A stretch of DNA of 64,000 bases from the NCBI RefSeq assembly GCF_005870025.1, contig NZ_VATA01000020.1, positions 51,080 to 115,079 of the forward strand, read 5' to 3'. Below, piece by piece: positions 28,331-37,165 of this stretch. The stretch is from Poseidonocella sp. HB161398. GTDB lineage: Bacteria; Pseudomonadota; Alphaproteobacteria; Rhodobacterales; Rhodobacteraceae. A program made the position numbers and the translations under genes. The notes under the pieces were generated by a model, which did no database searches, had not been told where the DNA came from, and worked only from the letters and a program-made list of their open reading frames with translations. How positions within the stretch are numbered: the first letter of the stretch is position 1; each line of letters starts with the position of its first letter.

Positions 28331-28876
28331 ATGGTTCTTCCGAGGCGCGCGGCCCTTCCGGCCGCCATTCTGGTGGCGGCGCTTGCGCTCCACGCGGTGA
28401 TTTCGACGGTCGCGACCTTCGCGCTGGCGCTGCTGCTGGCCGGGGCGGCGGGATATGCGCTGCGGCGGACGGAATGGCGCGGTCCGGCGGCCCCCGCCGG
28501 TGCGGCCGTTCTGGCCCCGCCGCCTGCCGTGCCGGAATTCGCCGAGGCCGTGGACGAGTTGCGCAAGCTGGCGCGGCGCAGCGAGGACGGCGCGCGCGAG
28601 CCGCTCCTGCGCATTGCCCGGCATCTCTCGGCGCTGTCCCGCGCCGATCTGCCCGAGGCCGAGACCCGCCGCGAGCGCCAGCTCGCCCGCGCGCTGAGCC
28701 AGGCGGCGGCCGGCCTGCGCCTGCGCGGCGGCACGGTGCAGGACGCGGCGGTGGCGCCGCTGATCGGCCTGGCGGAGGCGCTGGAACAGGCCTCGGCCGC
28801 GGCACGGCTGGAAAAGGAGCGCGACTTCGCCGCCACGGCGCGCGCGCTGGAGCACCGGTTGCGCGACGGCGGCTGA
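28331..28876 (+). CDS. Hypothetical membrane-anchored protein
   Basis: A 181-residue protein of unknown function. A hydrophobic stretch at about 8-45 should form one or two membrane helices; the rest is an Ala/Arg/Glu-rich helical region resembling a short coiled coil (E-L-R-K-L-A-R-R-S-E-D... and A-A-R-L-E-K-E-R-D-F-A). The ATG was chosen at the start of the hydrophobic segment. It lies between the YfdX terminator and a tandem noncoding repeat. Codon pattern supports a real gene, though compositional shadows are common here. Confidence 0.55.
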   Translation: MVLPRRAALPAAILVAALALHAVISTVATFALALLLAGAAGYALRRTEWRGPAAPAGAAVLAPPPAVPEFAEAVDELRKLARRSEDGAREPLLRIARHLSALSRADLPEAETRRERQLARALSQAAAGLRLRGGTVQDAAVAPLIGLAEALEQASAAARLEKERDFAATARALEHRLRDGG

Positions 28877-28880
28877 CCTG

Positions 28881-29053
28881 GCGATGTCTGGAGAGGTTTG
28901 AGGTCCCGGCGCTCCGCGGTGTGGGGGCTGTGAATGCTCGGCCCCGGGACCTTTGCTCGCTCAGTTGCGATGGGAGTGTTCTAGCCCCGGCCCGTGGCGG
29001 CAGCAGGGAGGTCGCACGGCGCTTCACGGGTGATTTCGGGGCGGAAATGGGGC
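28881..29053. repeat. 220-bp tandem repeat, copy 1
   Basis: First of two direct copies set exactly 220 bases apart in the gap between convergent genes. Bases 28891-28970 are identical in both copies; the next 70 bases match at 51 positions by hand count without gaps, and a further 13 are identical. Within the identical part GGTCCCGG (28902) and CCGGGACC (28944) can form an 8-bp stem around a 34-base loop. No reading frame of protein-like character spans it. Confidence 0.85.
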
Positions 29054-29097
29054 AGGACCGCAAGCAGGCGTGGCCGCGCGCCGGTCTGCGATGGGAA

Positions 29098-29273
29098 GCG
29101 ATGTCTGGGGGAGAGGTTTGAGGTCCCGGCGCTCCGCGGTGTGGGGGCTGTGAATGCTCGGCCCCGGGACCTTTGCTCGCTCAGTTGCGACGGGGCTGGT
29201 CTAGCCCCGGGACATGGCGGCAGGAGGGACGCGGCGGGGCGTTCTGCGGGCCATTTCGGGGCGGAAATGGGGC
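29098..29273. repeat. 220-bp tandem repeat, copy 2
   Basis: Second copy of the repeat. The 80-base identical core is 29111-29190, with the stem halves at 29122 and 29164. The divergent part ends with ATTTCGGGGCGGAAAT, a short inverted repeat shared by both copies. Selective conservation of one half suggests a functional RNA or binding element rather than simple recent duplication. Confidence 0.85.
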
Positions 29274-29344
29274 GGCATGCGAAAGGGGCGGACGCCCCGC
29301 GCGCCCGCCCCTTTCCCGGCCCCGTCCGGCCAGATGCCGTCAGC

Positions 29345-30130
29345 TCAGTTCATGTACCAGCCATGGCTCGCGACCAGCGACTGGCCGGTCAGCGCATTGC
29401 TGGGGAAGGCGGCGAAGAAATGCGCCACCGCCGCGATGTCCTCGACCGTGGTGAACTCGGTGTCGACGGTCTCGCCCAGCATCACCTTGGAGATCACCTC
29501 GCCCTCGGAAATGCCCAGATCGGCGGCCTGCTCGGGGATCTGCTTCTCCACCAGCGGCGTCTTGACGAAGCCGGGGCAGATCACGTTGGTGCGGATGCCG
29601 TGCTCGCCGCCCTCCTTGGCGATGACGCGGGCAAGGCCGAGAAGCCCGTGCTTGGCGGTGACATAGGGCGCCTTGAGCGCCGAGGCCTCCTTGGAATGCA
29701 CCGAGCCCATGAACAGGATCGTGCCGCCGCCCTGGCGCTTCATGTGCGGGATCACCGCCTTCGAGGTCAGGAAGGCGCCGTCGAGATGGATCGACAGCAG
29801 CTTCTTCCACTCGGAATAGGCGAAATCCTCCAGCCGGTGGACGATCTGGATGCCGGCATTGGAGACCAGCACGTCGATCCGGCCCCAGCTGTCGGCGACC
29901 TTGCGGATGCCCGCATTCACCATGTCCTCGTCGGTGACGTCCATCTCCACGGCCATGGCCTCGCCCGGGGTGGCGGCCTCGATCTCGCGCGCGGTGGCGC
30001 GGGCGGCGTCGATCTTGAGGTCGGCGATCACGACCTTGGCGCCGTCGGCGGCGTAGCGCATGGCGATGGCCTTGCCGATGCCCGAGGCGGCGCCGGTGAC
30101 GATGCAGACCTTGTCCTTGAGGGTAGTCAT
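29345..30130 (-). CDS. bdhA: 3-hydroxybutyrate dehydrogenase
   Basis: A 261-residue short-chain dehydrogenase that interconverts D-3-hydroxybutyrate and acetoacetate with NAD. The cofactor loop T-G-A-A-S-G-I-G is at 13-20, the N-A-G motif in L-V-S-N-A-G-I-Q, the catalytic Tyr-x3-Lys in Y-V-T-A-K-H-G, and Q-L/I-V-H-R-L-E near 100 is typical of BdhA. It serves polyhydroxybutyrate and ketone-body use. The upstream patatin gene on the same strand is a common partner in alphaproteobacteria. Confidence 0.93.
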   Translation of the reverse strand: MTTLKDKVCIVTGAASGIGKAIAMRYAADGAKVVIADLKIDAARATAREIEAATPGEAMAVEMDVTDEDMVNAGIRKVADSWGRIDVLVSNAGIQIVHRLEDFAYSEWKKLLSIHLDGAFLTSKAVIPHMKRQGGGTILFMGSVHSKEASALKAPYVTAKHGLLGLARVIAKEGGEHGIRTNVICPGFVKTPLVEKQIPEQAADLGISEGEVISKVMLGETVDTEFTTVEDIAAVAHFFAAFPSNALTGQSLVASHGWYMN

Positions 30131-30264
30131 GTCGGTCTCCTTCCGTTGCGGGGCCGGGCGCGCGGCCGCGGCCTCCTGTGGTGATCCGGTCTGGCGGGGA
30201 AACGCCCGCCCTCCTGCGCCCGTTCCGTCCTCGCGGCGCGGGTAAAGCAAATGTGCGGGCGCGC

Positions 30265-31374
30265 TCATGCGCCGGCCGTCCCGTGCGCGGCCGGGGCGGT
30301 CAGGTCGAAGACCCGGAGCCCGGCGCGGTGGCCGCCGCGGCCGGTCCAGCGCGGATCGGCCAGCGAGCGGGCGACATCGTCCGTGCCCGACTGCCAGTGC
30401 TGGCGCATCGAGAGCCGCGAGAAGTCGTAGTCCTTCGCCGCCGTCTCGAAGGCGGCCTTGCGGTGGATGAGATGCACCAGGTCGACCGGCGCTTCGGACG
30501 CCGCGCCGCAGAGCCGGGCCAGGTCCGGATCGTCCTGCAGTTCGGCGGGCAGGCGGCCGCGCAGCCGCCTTGCCGCCGCGGCCAGGCGGTGGAGCTCGCG
30601 GTAGCGGTCGGTGGTCAGCCGCGTGCGGCTGGAGAACTGGATGTCCTTGCGGCGGCTCTCCACCTCCGCGAGGGTCGCGGGCACGGTGCCGCGTGCGGAG
30701 AAGAGGTCGATCTGGAACACCGTGGCAGGCGTCTCGCCGAGGCTGTCGAGCAGGTACTGCAGCGGCGTGTTCGAGACCAGCCCGCCATCCCACCAGAGCC
30801 GGCCGTCGACCGCGACCGGCGGAAAGCCCGGCGGGATCGCGCCCGAGGCCATGATGTGCTGCGGGCCGATCTTTTCGCGGGCGCTGTCGAAATAGGCGAA
30901 ATTCCCGGTTTCGATGTCGACCGCCCCGACCGAGAGCCGCGGGCCATGGGCGTTCAGCCAGCCGAAATCGACCAGCTCCTCCAGCGTGGCGCGCAGGGGC
31001 GCGGTGTCATAGAGGCTGTCGGCGGCGCCGGTCCAGGGCCAGCGGGGGGTGAAGAAGCCGGGAACGCCCGCCCCGGCGACGAGCCCCGCCGCGGCGGTCT
31101 CGTAGGCCAGGCGCCAGGGCAGCGGCAGGCCGGGGCCCGGCGGGGAGGGGAGCCGGGCCGAGACCTCTTCCCAGAAGGCGGCGAGCCTTGCGGCGCGGCG
31201 CGCGGGCGGGTTGCCGCAGACCAGCGCGGCATTGACCGCGCCGATCGAGATGCCCACCACCCATCCGGGGGCATGCCCGGCCTCTTCCAGCGCGCAGGCC
31301 GCACCGGCCTGGTAGGCGCCGAGCGCCCCGCCGCCCTGCAAGACGAGGGCCGTGATCCTGTCGGGCCGTGGCAT
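30265..31374 (-). CDS. Patatin-like phospholipase family protein
   Basis: A 369-residue patatin-fold hydrolase. The oxyanion loop G-G-G-A-L-G is at 14-19, nucleophile Ser43 in G-I-S-I-G and the dyad Asp196 in W-D-G-G-L. The C-terminal 120 residues, with [10 protein letters not shown] and H-L-I-H-R, form the extra region found in the group linked to bdhA. It may be a lipase acting on lipids or on polyhydroxybutyrate granules; genomic pairing with bdhA suggests a role in storage-polymer metabolism, but this is inference. No signal peptide, so probably cytoplasmic. Confidence 0.88.
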   Translation of the reverse strand: MPRPDRITALVLQGGGALGAYQAGAACALEEAGHAPGWVVGISIGAVNAALVCGNPPARRAARLAAFWEEVSARLPSPPGPGLPLPWRLAYETAAAGLVAGAGVPGFFTPRWPWTGAADSLYDTAPLRATLEELVDFGWLNAHGPRLSVGAVDIETGNFAYFDSAREKIGPQHIMASGAIPPGFPPVAVDGRLWWDGGLVSNTPLQYLLDSLGETPATVFQIDLFSARGTVPATLAEVESRRKDIQFSSRTRLTTDRYRELHRLAAAARRLRGRLPAELQDDPDLARLCGAASEAPVDLVHLIHRKAAFETAAKDYDFSRLSMRQHWQSGTDDVARSLADPRWTGRGGHRAGLRVFDLTAPAAHGTAGA

Positions 31375-31470
31375 CGCCGATCTCCCTTCCTTGTCCGGAC
31401 AGGAGATAGGCGCCCCGGCTTACCGGGTCCTGGCGCGAAGCTTACATCGCTGCAAACCCCGCGCCGCGGC

Positions 31471-31809
31471 TCAGCGGCAGACCTTCTGCGCGGTCTGGCC
31501 GAAGGACTTGTAGCGCCGCCAGAAGGCGGAATGCGAGGCGCTGTCGGACTGGCGGACGTCCTGCGCCCGCTGCGGGTCGGAGAAGAACTTCGCCGCCAGC
31601 CGCTGGTCCGAGCCGGTCAGGATCTGGTCGGCGACGCGCTGGATGCAGTTGCACAGCGGCGCCGAGGCGGCGGACCGGTCGGATTTCAGGCAGGCGCGCT
31701 CGATGCGGGCGGCCTCGGCGGCGGGGGCGGTCAGAAGGAGCGCGGCAGCAAGAATGCAGCCGGCGCTGGCCGTGACGGCGGCCAGTTTGCGGGTCTTTGC
31801 GGGGGACAT
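31471..31809 (-). CDS. Small secreted cysteine-containing protein
   Basis: A 112-residue exported protein. Residues 1-33 form a signal peptide ending A-A-E-A-A. The mature part has four cysteines (in A-C-L-K-S-D-R-S, L-C-N-C-I-Q-R-V-A-D, and the terminal V-C-R), able to form disulfides in the periplasm, and the blocks A-K-F-F-S-D-P and F-W-R-R-Y-K-S-F. Related proteins are common in Rhodobacterales and of unknown function. The start ATG begins M-S-P-A-K-T-R-K. Confidence 0.75.
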   Translation of the reverse strand: MSPAKTRKLAAVTASAGCILAAALLLTAPAAEAARIERACLKSDRSAASAPLCNCIQRVADQILTGSDQRLAAKFFSDPQRAQDVRQSDSASHSAFWRRYKSFGQTAQKVCR

Positions 31810-31932
31810 GCTCTGCCTCGGGATATTATTGAGTCTTATGCCGCAAGCGTAGGAAAAACCCGGACGCCGGGCAAGTCTCGCTGCGCGGGTGGGCCGCATA
31901 GCGTTGCCCCAGCGGAACGGATGCCGCCGCGC

Positions 31933-32613
31933 TCAGAAGGATGAGACCGACGCGCCCTGCGAAATCAATAGCTTGCGCGCCGCCACCAGAGAGCGCAGCG
32001 CATCGTCATTGTCGCGGAAATACAAGTATCCCCGGACGGTCTCGCTGTGATCCCAGCTGTCCGGCATGTCCTCTCCGGCGCCGGCCGCGCGGGTGTCGCG
32101 GCTGATGCAGTCGCGATGCGCGCATTCCATCACGATCGCCCAGAGCGCGCTGTCCCCGGCCTCGGCGCGCTCCACCTCGATGCGCTGGTAGTCGATGTCG
32201 CGCGGATCGAGGCTGTAGCAGCTTTCCCGCCGCTGCCCGTCCGGCTCGAAGATCTGCTCGCACCAGGACCAGGTCCGGCCGAATTCCAGCGCGCTCGGCG
32301 TCCAGGCCGGCCGGCCGGGGCGGCCCGCGGCGGGGATGGCGTCGATGCGCGACATCAGGAACTGGCGGGCGGCGGTGTCTCCGCCGCCAGTCGCGGCGGG
32401 GGCCGGGGCGGCGGCTTGGCGGGCGCCCTCCGGCGAAGTGCTGCCCGCCAGCAGGAGCAGCGTCATCACCGACAGGCCCGCGCCGCAGGCCAGGCCGAGC
32501 GAGAACCACGCCAGCCGCCCCGGCCCGCTGATGCGGCCCTGGGACTTGCGGCGGCCCCGCTTCCGGTGCCCGGAGCGGGAGGAGGATTTCTCGATCGGAT
32601 CCACGGCGCTCAT
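31933..32613 (-). CDS. Hypothetical membrane-anchored protein
   Basis: A 226-residue protein with a very basic N-terminus ([12 protein letters not shown]) and one transmembrane helix at about 34-56, so most of it should lie in the periplasm. The exported part has three or four cysteines ([20 protein letters not shown]) and a C-terminal mixed region. No family recognised. It is a single gene divergent from the lepA region. Confidence 0.65.
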   Translation of the reverse strand: MSAVDPIEKSSSRSGHRKRGRRKSQGRISGPGRLAWFSLGLACGAGLSVMTLLLLAGSTSPEGARQAAAPAPAATGGGDTAARQFLMSRIDAIPAAGRPGRPAWTPSALEFGRTWSWCEQIFEPDGQRRESCYSLDPRDIDYQRIEVERAEAGDSALWAIVMECAHRDCISRDTRAAGAGEDMPDSWDHSETVRGYLYFRDNDDALRSLVAARKLLISQGASVSSF

Positions 32614-32871
32614 GGCGGCTCACCCAGACGCTCTGTCCCGGTGCCGGGCGCGGCGGACCTACGGGACGTGTTTCGCGGCATTTACCACTTTACCTTGTTC
32701 CGTCTTGCATACCGGGCCCCGCCTGGCAACCGCCGCGGGTGCCGCTCGCCCGCCCCGCAGAGGGGCCGCCAGCGGTCCGGACCCGGCGATTTCCGCCCCC
32801 GCGGCCCGCCAAGGGGCGGCCTTCTGCGCATTCCCATTGACGGCGCCCGGAATCCCTGCATATGCGAGCCC

Positions 32872-34671
32872 ATGACCGAGCTTTCCCGCATCCGAAACTT
32901 CTCCATCGTTGCCCATATCGACCACGGCAAGTCCACGCTGGCCGATCGCCTGATCCAGTCCACCAATACGGTGTCGGAACGGGAGATGAAGGAACAGCTG
33001 CTCGACGCCATGGATATCGAGCGGGAACGCGGCATCACCATCAAGGCCAACACCGTGCGCATCGAGTATGTGGCGGATGACGGCGAGCACTACGTGCTGA
33101 ACCTGATCGACACGCCCGGGCATGTCGACTTCGCCTACGAGGTCTCGCGCTCGATGCGCGCGGTCGAGGGCTCGCTGCTGGTCGTCGACTCGACCCAGGG
33201 CGTCGAGGCGCAGACCCTCGCCAATGTCTACCAGGCGATCGAGGCGGATCACGAGATCGTCCCGGTGCTGAACAAGATCGACCTGCCCGCCGCCGACTGC
33301 GAACGCGTCGCCGAGCAGATCGAGGACGTGATCGGCATCGATGCATCGAACGCGCTGCAGGTCTCGGCCAAGACCGGCATCGGCATCAAGGAGACGCTGG
33401 AGGCCATCGTCCACCGCCTGCCCGCGCCGACCGGCGACCGCAACGCCCCGCTGAAGGCCATGCTGGTCGACAGCTGGTACGACGCCTATCTGGGCGTGGT
33501 CGTCCTGATCCGCGTCATGGACGGCGTGATCAGGAAGGGCGACCGCATCGTCATGATGGGCACCGGCGGCAAGTACCCGGTGGAGCGCCTCGGCGTGTTC
33601 CGTCCGGCGATGCAGACCGTGGACGAGCTGGGCCCGGGCGAGATCGGCTTCTTCACCGCCTCGATCAAGCAGGTGCGCGACACCCGCGTCGGCGACACGA
33701 TCACCCATGAGAAGAAGGGCGCGGACAAGCCGCTGCCGGGCTTCAAGCCGTCCGTGCCGGTCGTGTTCTGCGGCCTCTTCCCGGTCGACTCGGCCGAATT
33801 CGACGACCTGCGCGACGCGATCGAGAAACTGGCGCTGAACGACGCCTCCTTCTCCTACGAGATGGAGACCTCGGCGGCGCTCGGCTTCGGCTTCCGCTGC
33901 GGCTTCCTCGGGCTGCTGCATCTCGAGGTGATCCGCGACCGGCTGGAGCGCGAATACGACATCGAGCTGATCACGACCGCGCCCTCGGTGGTCTACCACC
34001 TCTTCATGAAGGACGGGACGCAGGAGGACCTGCACAACCCCGCCGACATGCCCGACCTGACCTATGTCGACCATATCGAGGAGCCGCGGATCAAGGCGAC
34101 GATCATGGTGCCGGACGAGTACCTGGGCGACGTGCTGAAGCTGTGCCAGGACCGCCGCGGCATCCAGCTCGACCTGACCTATGCGGGCTCCCGCGCGATG
34201 GTGGTCTACGACCTGCCGCTCAACGAGGTGGTCTTCGACTTCTACGACCGGCTGAAATCGGTGACCAAGGGCTATGCCTCCTTCGACTACCAGATGGAGG
34301 GCTACCGCGAGGACAACCTCGTGAAGATGCAGATCCTCGTCAATGACGAGCCGGTCGACGCGCTGTCCATGATGGTCCACCGCGACCGGGCGGAGATGCG
34401 CGGCCGGGCGATGTGCGAGAAGCTCAAGGACCTGATCCCGCGGCACATGTTCAAGATCCCGATCCAGGCGGCGATCGGCGGCAAGGTGATCGCGCGCGAG
34501 ACCCTGTCGGCGCTGCGCAAGGACGTGACGGCCAAGTGCTATGGCGGCGACGCCACCCGGAAGAAGAAGCTTCTGGAGAAGCAGAAGGCCGGCAAGAAGA
34601 AGATGCGCCAGTTCGGCAAGGTGGAGATTCCGCAGGAAGCCTTCATCTCGGCGCTCAAGATGGACGACTGA
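32872..34671 (+). CDS. lepA: Elongation factor 4 (ribosomal back-translocase)
   Basis: A 599-residue translational GTPase of standard length. The P-loop A-H-I-D-H-G-K-S-T is at 14-22, switch [10 protein letters not shown], and the N-K-I-D base-recognition motif are all present. The LepA-specific C-terminal domain with [20 protein letters not shown] is intact. It remobilises stalled ribosomes. The next gene starts one base after its stop, so they are co-transcribed. Confidence 0.98.
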   Translation: MTELSRIRNFSIVAHIDHGKSTLADRLIQSTNTVSEREMKEQLLDAMDIERERGITIKANTVRIEYVADDGEHYVLNLIDTPGHVDFAYEVSRSMRAVEGSLLVVDSTQGVEAQTLANVYQAIEADHEIVPVLNKIDLPAADCERVAEQIEDVIGIDASNALQVSAKTGIGIKETLEAIVHRLPAPTGDRNAPLKAMLVDSWYDAYLGVVVLIRVMDGVIRKGDRIVMMGTGGKYPVERLGVFRPAMQTVDELGPGEIGFFTASIKQVRDTRVGDTITHEKKGADKPLPGFKPSVPVVFCGLFPVDSAEFDDLRDAIEKLALNDASFSYEMETSAALGFGFRCGFLGLLHLEVIRDRLEREYDIELITTAPSVVYHLFMKDGTQEDLHNPADMPDLTYVDHIEEPRIKATIMVPDEYLGDVLKLCQDRRGIQLDLTYAGSRAMVVYDLPLNEVVFDFYDRLKSVTKGYASFDYQMEGYREDNLVKMQILVNDEPVDALSMMVHRDRAEMRGRAMCEKLKDLIPRHMFKIPIQAAIGGKVIARETLSALRKDVTAKCYGGDATRKKKLLEKQKAGKKKMRQFGKVEIPQEAFISALKMDD

Positions 34672-34672
34672 C

Positions 34673-35155
34673 ATGTCCTTCAGCCGTGCGGAGTTCCTGG
34701 AAAAGAACCTCGCGCGGCAATCGGAACTGATAAGGGCGGCCGATCTGAAGGTCGCCTTTCTCGTTCCCACCGCCACGGCCATGGTGGGCGTCCTCGCGGC
34801 GCTCCTGCGGGCCTCGCATCCCAGCGGCATCTCGGTTCTCCTGCTGAAGCTGAACTTGGTGCCGATGATCCTTCTCTTCACGGTGATCGGCCTGGCGGTC
34901 TTTCCGCGCTTCCGCCCCGGGGCGGGGTCGCTGCTGTTCTTCGGCGACATCGCCGCGCAGGACCGCGAGGCCTATGCCGAAGCGGCGCTGGCGGTGGACG
35001 AAGAGGCCTATCTGCGCGACCTTGCGCGGACCTGCCATGTCAGCGCCTGCATCGCCCGCACCAAGCTGCGCCTCGCGCGGCTGGCCTATCTGTGCTTCCT
35101 GGTGATCCTGCCCTTCTGGGCCAGTGCGGTCTATGTGCTGAGCACGGAGATGTAG
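34673..35155 (+). CDS. Pycsar effector-like (PycTM-type) membrane protein
   Basis: A 160-residue membrane protein. An N-terminal helix L-E-K-N-L-A-R-Q-S-E-L-I-R-A-A-D-L-K leads into two close transmembrane segments (about 27-45 and 57-77); L-F-F-G-D-I-A-A at 88-95 and a long amphipathic helix precede a last hydrophobic segment (136-155). This A-D-x-K...F-F-G-D-I-A arrangement is that of the Pycsar system effector family, whose characterised members damage the inner membrane on binding cyclic UMP/CMP. No pyrimidine cyclase gene is nearby, so it is an orphan and could have a housekeeping role. It directly follows lepA. Confidence 0.6.
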   Translation: MSFSRAEFLEKNLARQSELIRAADLKVAFLVPTATAMVGVLAALLRASHPSGISVLLLKLNLVPMILLFTVIGLAVFPRFRPGAGSLLFFGDIAAQDREAYAEAALAVDEEAYLRDLARTCHVSACIARTKLRLARLAYLCFLVILPFWASAVYVLSTEM

Positions 35156-35211
35156 GGGGCAACCGGCGTTCCGGAGACAGGCAGGTTCGAACCGGAGAGG
35201 GAGCGGGGATC

Positions 35212-35856
35212 ATGAGCCAGGGCACTACATACAGCCAGCACCTTGCCCGGCTGTTGCGGGACTATGAAGCGCTGGTGGTGGACCTGGGCTTCCTCCGGGA
35301 ATTCCGGAGCCGGGCCTACCTGCTTGGCGCAGATTAGACCGGGCCGGAATACTCCTCGATCCGCAATACTTTCCGGACCTGCCGGGAGTCCCTTCTGCTT
35401 TGCCTTGCGCGCCTGACGGATACTGCCAGAGACGCAATTTCGCTGGCAACGTTCAAGAGAAAGTGCGGCCGCCTCGACCGATGGCGCGAGCAAGGCCTCG
35501 AGATGGAGTATCGGTGCTGGTGCCGTGACTGCGGGGCTTGGGCCGGGCAGGCGTCCGGCCTCGCTGTTTCGCTCTACCGGGACGAGGTGCTTGCCCATAA
35601 CCTGATCGAAGCCTCAGGGCGCAAGCGTCTGCCCGCGGATGTGCCGAGCGGGGCGTACGCTTTGAAGGCAGGCGATATGCTGGATCATGCCGATGCCGGA
35701 GGGCGTCTCCTCTCCAGGCTGAAGTATCTCGGCGGATACGGACGGCACCAGCATCCCGATCTGAGCCTGCAGGAGCGGGCGGACAGGGACTTCGAGGGGC
35801 ATCTGGCGGCCGCGCGGAGGGAGCATGGCGCATTGCTGGACCTGCTGCGGCCCTGA
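35212..35856 (+). pseudogene. HEPN/AbiU2-like gene interrupted by an in-frame TAG
   Basis: One frame runs 215 codons from an ATG with GGAGAGGGAG upstream to TGA, broken only by TAG at codon 42. Protein-like sequence continues seamlessly beyond it: L-A-R-L-T-D-T-A-R-D-A-I-S-L at about 65-78 and Y-R-D-E-V-L-A-H at 122-129, giving the R-x5-H pair typical of HEPN ribonucleases; together these resemble AbiU2-like HEPN proteins. The 3' part has an internal ATG (codon 98) but that would lose most of the helical bundle. G+C by hand count falls to 57-60% around 35341-35460 against about 70% in the flanks, with AGA, CTT and ACT codons, a sign of transfer. Probably a decaying toxin or phage-defence gene. 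Confidence 0.6.
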
Positions 35857-35981
35857 CGGCCCGAAGGTGCCGGATGCGCATATTTCGGATCACGCCTCCG
35901 TGAGCCTGCATCCGTCTGCATCCGCCTCTCCGTACCTTTGCACGTAACGGCGCCACGGCGCTGCAAACGAGGAGACCACCG

Positions 35982-36398
35982 ATGCTGAAATTCACCGCCG
36001 CCGCCGCCGCGCTGCTGCTTGCCGCTCCCGCCGCCTTTGCCGAGACCCACGGGATGGCCGCGAGCGTCACGGCCGCGGACCAGAGCGTCGCCAATGGCGT
36101 GGTCAGCGCCGCCAGCGTGGTCGCGCCGGAAAACGGATGGCTGGTCGTCCACCGCACGGATGCCGCCATGAAGCCGGGTCCGGTCGTCGGCTACGCGCCG
36201 CTGCGCGGCGGCGAGACCGACGATGTCGCGGCCATCCTGACCGAACCGGTGATGCCCGGCGAGATGCTGATGCTGATGGTCCATTCCGAGGCCGGCGGCA
36301 TGCAGGCGGGCGGCTTCGAATACACGCTGGGCGCGGCCGAGGACGGGCCGATCAAGCCCGGCGGGGACCTGGTGATGACGGTCATCACCGCGAAATAG
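35982..36398 (+). CDS. Secreted DUF7282-like protein
   Basis: A 138-residue exported protein with a signal peptide (about 1-20, ending A-A-F-A). The mature part is a single beta-rich domain: V-T-A-A-D-Q-S-V, W-L-V-V-H-R-T-D, G-E-M-L-M-L-M-V-H-S-E-A-G and F-E-Y-T-L-G, the repeating pattern of DUF7282-type domains found in bacterial and archaeal surface proteins. Function unknown. It stands alone and converges with a peroxiredoxin gene across a hairpin cluster. Confidence 0.7.
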   Translation: MLKFTAAAAALLLAAPAAFAETHGMAASVTAADQSVANGVVSAASVVAPENGWLVVHRTDAAMKPGPVVGYAPLRGGETDDVAAILTEPVMPGEMLMLMVHSEAGGMQAGGFEYTLGAAEDGPIKPGGDLVMTVITAK

Positions 36399-36450
36399 GA
36401 CCGCTGCTCCGCCCTGCGACCCTTCCCTTCCCGGCGGAGTGACGGTCTCT

Positions 36451-36568
36451 GCGGCCCGGCGCGGGCCGCCTTCCCGGAACCGGTGCTTCCCCGCCCGGTT
36501 CCGGAGCTGCCCGGCGAGTCCGTCAGCCGCCGGGCAGCCCTGTCCGGGGCGCCCGCGGGCGCCCCTTT
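36451..36568. terminator. Four consecutive perfect hairpins between convergent genes
   Basis: Four adjacent perfect inverted repeats fill this 118-base gap: GCGGCCCG/CGGGCCGC (36451-36469), CCGGAACCG/CGGTTCCGG (36474-36504), GCTGCCCGGC/GCCGGGCAGC (36506-36538) and GGGGCGCCC/GGGCGCCCC (36546-36565, followed by TTT). The last probably ends the plus-strand transcript; the set may act as a two-way terminator for the convergent genes. Confidence 0.75.
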
Positions 36569-36571
36569 GGC

Positions 36572-37060
36572 TCACATCGCGGCCAGCAGCCCTTCACCCG
36601 CCGAAATCTCGCAGGTGCCGGGGCTTTCCTCGAGATGGAGCGTGGTGACGACCCCGTCCTCGACCAGCATCGCATAGCGCTTCGAGCGGCCGATCAGGCC
36701 CGCGGGCGGTGCGGTGAAGTCCAGCCCCAGCGCCTTGGTGAAGCTGCCATCGGCATCGCCCAGCATGGAGATCCCGGCTTCGGTCGCGCCGGTCGCCTCG
36801 CCCCAGGCCTTCATCACGAACGGGTCGTTGACCGAGACGCAGATGATCTCGTCCACGCCCTTCTCGGCGAACCCGTCCTTGGTGCGGATGAAGGAGGGCA
36901 CATGCGCCGAGCTGCAGGTCGGCGTGTAGGCGCCCGGCACGGCGAAGATCACCACCTTGCGGCCCTTGGTCAGCGTGCCGACATCCACGGCTTCGGGGCC
37001 GGCCTCCCCCAGTTTGACGAGCGTGCCCCCGGGCAGGGCCTGTCCGGCTTCGATGGTCAT
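36572..37060 (-). CDS. Peroxiredoxin (Prx5 type)
   Basis: A 162-residue thiol peroxidase of the Prx5/AhpE-like glutaredoxin- or glutathione-dependent group, reducing H2O2 and alkyl hydroperoxides. The peroxidatic Cys49 lies in P-G-A-Y-T-P-T-C-S-S-A-H-V-P, the signature of this subgroup. The region G-R-S-K-R-Y-A-M-L-V-E-D-G-V is also typical. ATG beginning M-T-I-E-A-G was chosen because AGAAGG lies about nine bases upstream; two in-frame ATGs just before it are too close to that site. It is divergent from rsmD. Confidence 0.93.
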   Translation of the reverse strand: MTIEAGQALPGGTLVKLGEAGPEAVDVGTLTKGRKVVIFAVPGAYTPTCSSAHVPSFIRTKDGFAEKGVDEIICVSVNDPFVMKAWGEATGATEAGISMLGDADGSFTKALGLDFTAPPAGLIGRSKRYAMLVEDGVVTTLHLEESPGTCEISAGEGLLAAM

Positions 37061-37165
37061 GGTGCGCATCCTTCTCATGTTTGCGTCCTGTCCGCGGACA
37101 GTTATAGGGGCTCCCAGCGCCCGCGCCAGAGTCCTCTGCGGGCGCCGCGACGAAAGGTGATCTCG

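Noticed and set aside
28891-29190. CRISPR-like repeat pair
   Set aside because: Only two 80-bp copies, far too long for CRISPR repeats, with spacer sequence that is itself homologous, and no cas genes.
34673-35155. A complete Pycsar defence operon
   Set aside because: No pyrimidine cyclase gene is adjacent; only an effector-like protein is present.
35335-35337. TAG read as pyrrolysine or a programmed recoding site
   Set aside because: No pyrrolysine machinery is seen and no stem-loop stands out after the codon; a nonsense mutation is simpler.
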